64,000 nt of DNA from Haemaphysalis longicornis (taxonomy: Eukaryota > Arthropoda > Arachnida > Ixodida > Ixodidae): the NCBI GenBank assembly GCA_013339765.2, contig CM023450.1:195183589-195247588 (forward strand), given 5' to 3'. Both the position numbers and the translations under genes were made by a program. Within the stretch, counting starts at the first letter, position 1, and each line of letters opens with the position of its first letter. This document shows positions 12,701 to 24,200 of the stretch, piece after piece. The notes below the pieces were generated by a model that searched no databases, was not told the DNA's origin, and saw nothing but the letters and a program-made list of their open reading frames with translations.

Positions 12701-15700
12701 ACGAGTGTCGCCATCGTAAACACCACCTCCAGTGCGGCAGGCACACCTTTACCGACGAGACTGGTAGCCTACGACATCGCGGACGTCCACCGAGCAGCGC
12801 CCTCCGCGCCCCCTTGTGCCACTCCACACGAAGCACCGGGGAGCCACGCAATATCGAGGCGGCGACCTCACTTACTCCTCGTCTGACGGCACCACCCCAT
12901 GAATTTTCAACCACAATGCTGATCCCTCAGTGCCAGACTACACGGCAGGTTCAGTCACCCACTAATGAGATCCATAGTAACAGCGCTAACAACACGAAAC
13001 AAAGAGAAGAGGGAACAAACACAGCGCTGTGTTTGTACCCTCTTCTCTTTGTCTCGTGTTGTAAGCGCTGTTACTATGAATATTTACAAACTCGCCCAAT
13101 CTTCCGTTTTGACGAATGAGATGCACATTGACGCACCCACCATCTGCCGTTGTTACATTGCGTCTCCCGTCCTGGTGAAGCAACAGCAACACTGTGACTC
13201 TTGCGGGCACGACGCTCTCCGCCGCCGCAACATTCTGGACACAGCTACCGTTCGTCCGCGTGACCTGCCCGGCAACCTAGAACCATGTGGGTTAGGGAAC
13301 CCTGAGCGAGTGATGGTAGACGTCCCACTTCTACAAGCCACAGCCCACCTCGGCCGCATCTAACGCCTCATGCGAAGGCTCTGGTGAGCGAGTTTGCAGT
13401 GTTACCACCAAATCCTTTCCAACCTCATCGCCCGCTGCACCACCATCGCTCGTCAGATGCCCCAAAAAGTTAACAGACTGCCCTGCGCCACTCCAGTCGC
13501 AGCGTGACTCACTAGAGACGCACGATGTTGCACCCCACGCCAACCCCGGTGAGTTCACGTCTCCCGTCTTGCTGCAGTCAACAGTGCACTTGGATTCTCA
13601 AGGACAGGAAAATCCCACCAGTGACAACCGCCCGTCCCTCCGGCTACCAGCGCAACGCCAAAAAATCTATGCAAAAGAGCACGTTGACACCACACCCAAG
13701 GCCACAACACATCGAAACCGGGCTATTGTTCGTAACTTGGATGACCAGACCGCGGCCACACAATCTCCCGACCAGGCAAAGTCTGTTATTCGGCGCCGCC
13801 GACGTCGCCACCGACGTCCTATGCAGCAGTCGTCCGAAGCGAGTTTCGTCCCTGGGACTCCTTCAGTGCACACGCCCAAGCCGTCAATGGCGTCTGGTCC
13901 AACTCCAACGCCCTTGGCACGTGCCCGCTGGACGGCAGATCCAGATTCGTGCAAATACTCGTCGGCGCTCCGGCACTCCGGTGTCTTGCTGTAGTCGCGC
14001 TCAGCAGAAGTGTCATACCACGGACGCACTACGAACCCGCGGAACCATGCTGCACCTGAAACCGTGCTCCAAACTTCCACGTCAAGAACATCAGCCTCCT
14101 CGACACGGAAGCCGAACGCCGATGTGCACGCATCGCAAGCGGCGGCTCGTAGAGCGCCAATTCTCGGAGCATCGCCATTTCTTCTTCACCGTGGCCGCAG
14201 TTATAACCTCTCTGACTTCGGGACTTCAAAACCACCCGCTATGTCGTTCCTTCCGCCACTCCCAGCCAAGAACACCCGACGGCTCTTGCTCACCGAACGC
14301 TCTCACGGAACTGATCACGACCAACTAGAACGCGGACAAACCTGCTCGTGCTCGTGCTGTACATTCCTGTACATATTTTTTTATTGCGCATAACGTACGT
14401 CATTCATTTGAACTCCGAACGCACTGCGCGCTAGGGGGGGGGGGGGGAAGCCCTGTGGTGACACCATCGTCATCGTAATCATCAGCGCCACAATCATCAT
14501 CAGCGGTGTGCCCGGCCAGGGTGAGCAGTGACACGCGACACAGGAGAGATAACACACGACTGCGCACATGGGCGGTAGCTGGTATTCGCCGCTCCCACTT
14601 CTGGCTGGGCCGACGCGACCTAAATAAATGTAGGAAGTCTCATCACACCAGCCCAGTCTGCGTCCCACAAGTCATTAAGCATTTCCAAAATCATGCAGCA
14701 AGCTTTTTCATTATAATATATCCTCCTTTCTTTAGCAGATTCACGGTTATACTGTCGTAACCTGCTGCGTTTCCTATTTTCATGTCTTTGAGAGCCTTTC
14801 CTCCTCCCTCTTCAGTTTCTAGTGGGAAATCGAAAGTTGCGTTTGTACGCTCAGTAAATGGCATTGTCTGACGTCGCTGGCATACGTCCTGGTGCAGAAT
14901 CATTGTGCTACCTATATTACCCCGTGCAAGCTGTGTGCAATGTTACCCTGCTCGCCTCTGAGTGCGTACAACCTGTCTTTGGAGATGGCTAGCTTCGTCT
15001 TAGTTGCTTTCAAGGTTTTCCCCCTATTTGAAGCGTTGCCTCAATAACTGCCATGTTATACGCACGAATGTGGTTTGTGTTACTTTCGTTAATTAGTTTC
15101 GGAATTACTTTCTAAGTAAAAAAGAAGGCCTAGCACCGTCCGCGAATATGATAGTGCACAATTATCAAAGATAATGACATGCGACGGTGAACGTCCGAGC
15201 TTCTTCAAGCAGTATACCCGGCAGGAAGCGGCAAAAGGTACAAGATGCACTGCAGTTGGTTAAGTGGCAATCCGACTGAGCTTCCAATCCGTTCTCTGCG
15301 CACGGATGCTTCTACCGGTGAAGCGTACCCGCGCCCGGTTCGAACCTTTACGCCCGTGAAATTTTAGGGTACTTACGGCAGGGGTTATCCTACTGATTCG
15401 AACTGTTTCGTGGGCAGGGAGCTGCTGTGGATAAATAATCCGTAAATATTTGCGGGCGTAGCTGCCTCCAATTGTTATGTTTCGGCCTTGCAATACCTCG
15501 GCCAAAAGGACTACTCGAGGTCGATGCGGGAAGCGAGTGCGTATTTCAAGCGAGGACGGAGCGTAGCGTGAGAGAAGAGAATATCTGATGAACGTGATCG
15601 CCACGCAAGGTGAGGTCTCCAGCTTGAGCGACGGATTGCCGGGCAGCCGCGCTTGGACGATATTCGAAGCGGCACTTGTCGCGGCTCGCTCGTGGCGGGC

Positions 15701-18115
15701 GTGATAGAGTCCGGGTGTCCGGTGTAGACAGGCACACCGGCTGCTGGAGCGGTGAAAACCATTTCTCGTGCCATCGGTAGCAAATTATAAATGTTAAACC
15801 AGCCTCCTCGGTCAAAGAAACGTTCTCGGGGTCGGGCATGGCTTGGTGACGTTAGTGCTACCCTTGCCAACCTGGCAGTGCCGAGCGCCCACCGTTTCAT
15901 CTCTCGACCGCACCGGTGCCTCGCTATTCCTTGTGGCGCGATGTTCACCTCACGAAAAAATGACGGCAAAGGGGGAGAGAGAAATGCCAGCTTTCTTTAC
16001 GGATTTCTCAGTAAATGGCGCATCGTTGCTTGTCAAACAAGAGCGGAGAGGGCTAGGAAACGTACTACAGGTTAACACAAAAGTTCATGTTGCCATATTA
16101 GTGTCCCTTTAAACTCACGACCTTACGTAGAGCTTTGTAATGAGGTTCGAGCATGCGCTGTTCCTGTCTCAGACCTGCAGTGTAGTGATTAGAGGCCGGG
16201 TTCTAGGCATTAAAAAGTTCGTTTTACGCTTCCAACATCCGAAATGTGCGCACCCTGAACTTTCACATGAATGCAAATAATTTAAAACGAAGACGTGCGC
16301 GACCTGTACGTACGAAAGGAAAACCAAAATTGCTGTTCTTTATTACGGCACAAAGGCACCGACAGTTAAGTATAGCAGATCAATTGTCCATAAAACTGCT
16401 AAAATAATAGCGATGCACTGGCGTAATTCAATGCAATAGCCACTGCTGTTTGTTAGAGAGTCGCGTACAGTGGAACAGGCATTAAAATGTATAGTTCAGA
16501 GCTCGGTACACAAAACGCTCCATACTCGGGTGCAAGTTAAGTGTATTACTTCGCCGACGCGGCGGCCCCGTACAACAGCGTGCGTCTGAAAGCAGATTGC
16601 GCTTAATGCGTGACATCGCCTGCTTTTTGTCACGTACTTTGTTATTGATGCAAGAATTTTGACCAGATTATGCCTGAAAAATCAGTGAAATGGCTTACGC
16701 CCTGTTCGAAATGCTCTGTTTTACATGCTTCGCGTCTGGCGGGTTGAACCACCGGCTCGGGTATTTAGGCACGGAGGCAACTTCTGTTGCCCTTCTTAAG
16801 TATAGTTGCTCTCTGTCTGATCCAGTTTAATCACGACACCACGGAAACATACGCAGTTATTAAACACAATAGAGACGATGATTCATGAGCACTGTTGAGT
16901 ACAACTTTAGTAATTTTCTGATATACAATGATGTCGCAATTCCACAATCACGATCGCGCAACACTGCGAAATACGCTTCCGCACTTGAACAGCGTTTTTC
17001 AAAAGGTGTTAGGAGCTAAACAGATTTTTGCTGGAAAAGCACGTTCTAAAGCCTCTCGAGAGTGTGAAATATATGCCGCAAGGAAATGTAAGGCGTAAGG
17101 GCGGAAGGAGGCTCCTAAATATGGGAGTGGTCTGCTAACAAAGACATTTTTGATATGGGCGATGGCTCCGTTGAAAATACAGTTGGATTGGAGTATTCTT
17201 CAAAAACTAGGGTGTGACTGATCGTGTTTCAGGAAATTTGCAGGGAGAGCTCGGGGAATTCAGCATAAAAAACGCCGTGAAAATGCTCGGAACATAGGAA
17301 AACTACCACCATCTTCAGAGTGTTTTTCCTCTAAGCCGTGCCTTTTGTCACGAAGAACAAGCGTCCTATTCTGCAGGTGCTAGTTGTTGTTTTCCAGGAG
17401 TTGGTTGATCTACATAAGAAGGTGGAGCCATAAGGAGTTCCTAACACTCAGTGCTGCCCGGTAACGTTAATAATGGTTTCAAACACTACCGAAAGGGAAG
17501 CGTGAGGTGTAACACTGTTCGTATAGGCGCCGATATTGAAAGCAGGCATTAAAAAGAGGCATTTATAGGCTTTTGTATTCATTTAGGCACAAAAACCCAA
17601 AACAGGCATTTATGGACACTATTATTAGCAACTAGGCGGCAAAGGAACTCCATAAAAGTATTATTTCAGGTTCTGCAAAGCCGTATAAATATTGATAAAA
17701 ACTTGTACGTAGGAACACCTGGCAGACATACCAAAATGTTAAATCATAATGCAGCAATCCGACCTTACGCTGCCCGCAGGAACGTCTTTCGTTGTTCGTT
17801 TTTTTTTCCGATGCCTTAGAAAACTGGAATAGCCTGCCTGCACAAATTGCTGCATCTAGTAATGTTAAAGCGTTCGAAACTTTTCTTGACACTTAGGTTC
17901 CTTGAAGTCACGTCCCTTGAAACTCATTCGATGTTCTAGGTTCCTTGGCGGCTATTGCATGCTCTTATTTGATAACAGCGATAGCGTTCGATGATATCTG
18001 TGTGCTTTTGACTTTGTTTCCTTTCGCTACTTGAAAGCGAATTGATGCAAGTTTTATGTCTGATGTATTCCCACCCTGTAATGACCCTGAAATTAGGGTT
18101 GACCGTATGTTGAAA

Positions 18116-18154
<39 letters not shown>

Positions 18155-18156
18155 AA

Positions 18157-18227
<71 letters not shown>

Positions 18228-21200
18228 ATACCACGAAACCCATCCTTAACCTCCAATCGTGCTCCTACATAAAAAGTCTCTTGTAATGATTAATTGACGG
18301 AGAAAATTTCAAGCGAAGTTTTCTGCGGCGGCTGTGCAGGAGTTCCAGTCGGAAATTTTTTTATTTTGATGTTCTTGCCGCACTGAAATTATCGCATAAT
18401 TTCAGTAGACGAAATGGCCGGTTTGGCAATAAATGCGCTCCAATGTAGAAGTATTTCTAGCGATCATGAGTCCCATACCGTTCAGACATATTCCATAACT
18501 GATCGGACTTTCGATTTGTATTAAAGCTCTTGCAAAGCGTAGCAAAACTTTTAGCATTCCGCTGAAGGAAACCCAAAGCCGTGGAGACGTGTCAATTAAC
18601 GTGATCCACCTGAGGGTTCCAAGTAAGATCAGACGTAAAAACAACTCCTAGCCCTTGTACCGAACACATTAGTTAATGCAGTGTTAGTTTACACAGCATA
18701 CCACAGGCGTAAAGCCACACTTTCAAGAATTGATGCAAGGTGATTACTGTCCTACCACATGACGCGAGTGCAGTATGGTTGCGGGAATGTTGAATTGAAA
18801 CGAGACCAGTCGCCATTGCATTAGATGCCGGATGAGGGACTCGGAAAAAGAGGCCGACAACGGAAGAAGCAGGGAGGGCATGCTGTTTGGCAGCACGGGA
18901 GGCCGGAGACTCGCTTTGCAGAGCAAAAGCTAACGGAATGAACGTCCATGGTTCATACTTAATCTTGTGTAATAAAGTTATGTCTCTCTCTACGACGAAA
19001 CATTTCGCAAGGTCATTCTTGGAGTCACAATATTCTTGAGTCATTTGAGCGCAAGTGCGGGAGGTTACGCGATCCGCTGCAGACAGGCGTCGCAGCAGAG
19101 TTCACGTAGAGCATCGCCACTGCGGCACCACGTGACTACGCGAGGTTTTAACTGCGTCTTCACCGGGCCTGGGAAAAATGCTCGATAGCGAGAAAAGTGC
19201 TAACTTTCACAACTGCAAATTTTTTCACTGGACCCCCACTCAAAGTGTTTTTTAGCTTACCTTCGGTTTTCTCCTCACAGCGAAGGTAACGAATGCCTTT
19301 CCCCGGGGCGTTACTGGGAAGGTCATGTCAAATTCCTTTATTCGGGTAACACTCGTTCTTTCCCATTTGTCTCCGCAGTACCCGTGCGCGCGCGTGAACT
19401 CAACGCTGGTTCGGCGCTACTTCTCGGGTAACTACTCAGGCCCTGGGGCTGTGGCGGTGCAAGACACCGTCCGAGGCCCCGTGGTGGCGGTGCCTTTGGC
19501 CGAGTACCTGGCGTTGCGGAACGACTGCGTCAACGGCAACCTGTCATCAGAGGAATACCACTTCCAGTACGTCTGCTTTGCGTACACGCCCTTCTTGTAG
19601 GCCACACGCAGCTTGACCCTGTTTATATTGCAGCGCTACCTTGATCACGGCCGCCAATCACAAAATCCAATACACCAAACGCAAATTGGCATATCCAAAA
19701 CTAAGCGTGTTGAAAGCTTTACAATGTACCGAAACTAACAAGGACGTGATTCCTCATAACCAGTACCGAAGCACCCATAACGAACTAGTGATCTCCGGGT
19801 ACTAACGCAAGTCCCCATGGCTCCCAAGCCACATAACCGTACTCTCCCAAGATTCGCCAGTTCTCCTCGACACAAAAGCTGCAGTTACGTTCACAGCCTT
19901 CCACTGTGTAACCCCTGCTCCAACATGGCAGCTACAGTGACGTCAGTGCAAGCTATATATGGCAGTTTCAACTGTACAAAATTTGGCGGGCCACCATTGG
20001 CCAGATACCAGCGCTGCGACAAGCGACTGTTCATGTTGAGTGATTTCGCAATAACTAGGAATAGCGGTAGAACGCGTGTAAAAAAACTGGAATATTTCGG
20101 CCTACTTGCGTGGTTAAAATTACTAAACCATTGTTATGCTCACGAAGTGGGTCGGTTGACTCGGTTCAATCAAAGCGATGGAGGCTGTTTTTAGTATGGC
20201 GTAAGCAAAAAATATTATGTGTGGAGGTGTCGGTGTACATTTAAGATCTTCAAGGGCTCTAAGTTATTTCGTTATATCCCCCGCACCCCCCCCCCCCGCA
20301 ACCCACACCAGAGCGCCTCTTATCCTAGGCGTAGCATCGGCTAAACTTCATCAGCGATTTGGTCAGCGTCGTCATGACGAATATATTCAGGATGCTAATA
20401 ATGTCCACAGATCGTATTACTGCTGCTGTCTACGCTCAACGGCTTGGTGCCTTCGAGTGCTCACCGTAGAATGCAGTAGGTTTAACCAGGATGGGCGAGT
20501 TGGTTACTAACAAAAGCATTCATCGTACTAGCGAACATTAACACGAGGACAAAGCTAAAGAGGAGACGAAACACACGCTAGTTAGTTTAGTGTACCAGCG
20601 TGTAGTAGTGTACTACTCTGCTAGTTGGCATAGTGTATCTCACGGGTGTTTAGTCTGGTCTTTACCCCTGTGGTAATGTTCGCTAGTACGATAAATTCAG
20701 AATAATCAGGGGACAACGGACGTTTATTACGCATGTCCGAACGTAGTTGCTACTAATTAAAATACAATCGCGCATATTGAGGTGTAGTCGAAGCGTGGTG
20801 CAAGCCACCTAAATGGTTATACTCACTTTTCCTATTGTTGGAATTCAAAGTAACAGAGATGTTGTATTTCTACAGGAGGGACGTACTAAACCTGAGTTCC
20901 AGCATCGCGGAGCTCGGGAGCATCCAAACGGTCGTGGTTGTTAGCATGCTCGTCTACTGGCTCATGGCCTATTTTTCCATCTTCAACGGAGCGAGGTCAT
21001 TGGGCAGGGTAAGTGCCAGGACAAGCATGTATCGTTAACGTTCCTCCTAAGTAAACTGCAAGAACGCAAGGAAATTGTTCCCGAGATAAAAAGGGCTTGT
21101 TTTGTTATTGTGTTCAACTCAGATATCACTTATACTCGTGTTCAACTGGCATTATAACCGAATGTCGTTTGACTCAAAACAGGAACATAGAATGTCGTCT

Positions 21201-24200
21201 GAAACCCGCCGTGCTTCGCTACAATTAGGATCGATGTTGATAAATTTGACGTATACTAGATACTCAGCAGCGGCGCTGCTCCCATCGAGGTCTGTTGTCA
21301 TGCAGTGAAGCTACATTGACACACATAGGTAACTTCATGCATTGAGAACATCACTATCCCGTATTGATGTGATTTATCTATGACATTAAAGGGCTTTGGG
21401 AATTGCGAATAACTCTAAAAGCATTTGCTTTCCTCTTGCGGGAATAGAGAGCAGAATATCGGTAACTTTTCTAGCGGAATTTTACCCTCCGGAGAAATCA
21501 AATGAACGACGCACTAGATAATAGCGATGATGTTAACTAGCTATTTTGTTTTCGAGATTATTTTTGGAAAGTTGCATGAAGGGACCAGGAGTAGTTTGGG
21601 ACATTTGCGTCTTGAAGGCATTTGAGGGCTTCGAATGTCGTTCGCAGCGGACATCCGGTTTAATAAGCTCAATGCACAATTTAACCGAATGCCTTTGAAA
21701 AACCCACTAGAGTGCAATAATATTCGCATTAAACTAGTCAAGTACACTTCGAATGAATTTCGAATGGATTCGAATTCGAATAGATGTCTCGGCACAAAAG
21801 GCGGTGTTCGTTTGCCTTTGTTTCTCTGTATTGACCGCATAAGCTCGTATATGACGGATGTTCTCAGCAAACGGAGAAAGCAGGGTGTGTCGGTCACTTA
21901 TGCTTCACCTAATGAGTAGAACATCACACGTTTCACGTACAAATATCGCCCCCTTTAAGCCTAGCCGCTAGCCAAGGAATTTCTCTTCCGCACAGAGTCG
22001 CTAAATCAACCATTTGGATCGTTCTCAGCTGCTAACTCGGATGTAATTGGAGGCGGAATAAGAATACGCCGCGACTTCTTCCCCCGCATAGGAAAATTTC
22101 CCCCTATCTAGTAAGAGTGTTTTTTTTAACTCTGCTACCATATTTCTAGTGGTTTTGTGACTTTCGTACTTTTTTATCTAGAAGAGGGCAATATGTCTGT
22201 CTCCAATGAAAGAGGGAACAGTACCGGGTGTGGCCTGCAGCCTTGCAATACGACAGCCGGAACCCCTTGTTGCAATGAAAGGGCTGTAGCGGTACCAGCA
22301 AGGAGGCGAGTGACACACACAGCGCATCCCTTAGGTACACCACTCTGCAAAGCTTGGCGAGATGCAGAACTGTGGAGATGGCTTCTAATTTTGTAACACA
22401 ATGACTGAACGAACCACAGATGCATCACAATTAATTTGTTTCCCTTGGCCTACGGGAAGAATAAGCGAGTCGAACTAGAATTAGGAACCCATGGTCGTGT
22501 CAGTCACATAAGTGTCGGTCGCACTTCTAGCATGACTTGAGGATATATGTCCTCATTGTGTTCTACCGTAATAATGCTCAGTGACTTTTGGGAGCTCCTT
22601 GGGTTAATTAAAAATGCTGAAATCAAAGATTGACCACTGCGAACCTGAGGTAGTGGGACACAATGTGGTTTGTTGACAATGATTTATTCGAATGAATTTG
22701 CATAGAAATGAATGCTATTTCGTCTCAAAAAGTATAGCGGCAACCTCTGGAGATTCATTTGTACCACAGTACGCAACAGCGAGCACTGGTGATACCACTT
22801 TTTTATCACACCGGAATATTGTTGCTTTAAACTGGGTCACATCCGCATGCAAATAGCAGTTTATGGCTAGGCACCATTTGCAAAAAAGACATGATACATG
22901 GGGCAGGAGAGATACGGGCACAGAGCTCCGGAGGACAGAGACAAAGCTAGATCCGGACGGAATGACAACTGCGGAAAATTGTCGGATTCGCCACATTTCT
23001 GTTTCGTAGAAGGCTGTCGTGGATGTCTGATAACCTGAACCTATTGGGCCACCATGCTCTTGAAAAAAAAATATTTTGAATTGAGTTGCCTGCCCCGGTC
23101 TGTGAGTCGGGTGATCTCGCAGTAATGTTCGTTTGGAAGAAATTAAAATACTGCAATTATGCAAAGCATATATCTGGCTTTAGTGTGACGATGACCGGAG
23201 GCTTCGAACGTATAAGCCTAGAGCAGTCCTATATAACCTTCTCAACAGACTTTTTTCAACCCTGGCTCAACCGAGGCCATGCGTGTAACTTTACTGGAGT
23301 GACAGTATTGGCTGAAGAAACAGGAAGCACTTGTCAGGAACGCCGACGAAGAGGATAAGTCAGTTCTGAATGTTTCTGTGTGAAACTATGCACCTGAGAC
23401 GTGTTGGAATGGTAAGTGGGAAAAACGTGCGCCCTCGTGAGAAGCAAGTAGAAAACACCTGAATAACGAACTAGAAGGTTCACCAATTTTTTTTAAAATT
23501 TAACGGATTCGCTAGGTGCACTGGTGTGTAGGGGTAACTACTCCAGGTGCAGTAGCCAGTAGCACTTGAACAAATGGGCAGTGTAAACGTCACACACGGC
23601 TCAGTATAATCCGGGCAACGTTGATTATTGGAAAATGGTGAAAAAATGGAACGCACTAATTTTTTCAAGGGCGCAGTTTTAGGCCAGTGCCAATATTTCC
23701 ACGGGAAGAGTTGCCTGCGTAAGCGCCACAGCGTTCAGCTTTGGCGCGCCTTATATAGAAGTTTGTGCCCTCAGCGAGAACGAGTAAGACGGGTTTGGCA
23801 AGAGATAAAGAAATTGAGGCTGCGGTTGGTTTCAGTGCAAAGAAATGTTGAGACCAATGTGATTATGCACCCAATAAATCCAATAAATGCGACAGCTGCA
23901 AAAGGTGACCAAGGTTCTCAGGGTCTTTTTCCGATAAAGCGATGCTCGAAGCGTTGACTTCGTATGCCGCCTGACCTCTAGCGAAGCTTCATGAGCGTCA
24001 CAGGGGACGCCTGATGTACGGGGAAGAATTATTGCCCTCATACGGAGAGCGGAAAAGAATACAAAAAATTGTACATCAAACAACTGCTATTCTTATTAGA
24101 AAACACTTACCGGAACAACTCCTAGAAGGTACGAAATGCTTGATGAATAGTAAACAGTTCCCTTGTTACCGGGTCCATAAAGAAAAATTCCTGGGAAGGA

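Larger units (their letters stand above)
12086..14669 (+). mobile_element. Short LTR retrotransposon, gag-only (2.6 kb)
   Basis: The left LTR is 12086-12309 and the right LTR 14454-14669. Both start TGTGGYGACACCATCG and share TAAATAAATGTAGGA. AGTC flanks the element (12082-12085 and 14670-14673). A candidate primer site TGGTGACCCGGAGG begins at 12312, two bases after the left LTR. A G-run polypurine tract lies directly before the right LTR (14434-14450). Only a gag-like frame is recognisable, with no protease, RT or integrase. It splits the RTE LINE. Confidence 0.8.
8011..16109. mobile_element. TA-flanked DNA element (TIR AAGGGACACTAA), apparently split by a nested LINE
   Basis: AAGGGACACTAA at 8011-8022 is preceded by TA, and its exact reverse complement at 16098-16109 is followed by TA. 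The segments 8011-8424 and about 15060-16109 have no coding capacity and would together make a roughly 1.5-kb non-autonomous element of Tc1/mariner-like target choice. Between them lies the RTE LINE with its own insertions. The two ends could instead belong to separate copies, since the inverted repeat is only 12 bases. Confidence 0.45.

Noticed and set aside
13525..14328. 267-codon + frame as a real protein
   Set aside because: Low-complexity Arg/Pro/Thr/Ser translation inside the gag-only LTR element, overlapped by frames on both strands and with no domain.
17936..18256. Open frames of repeated Tyr-Leu-Phe-Ile on the minus strand
   Set aside because: Translation of the AAAT microsatellite tail of a LINE; not a gene.
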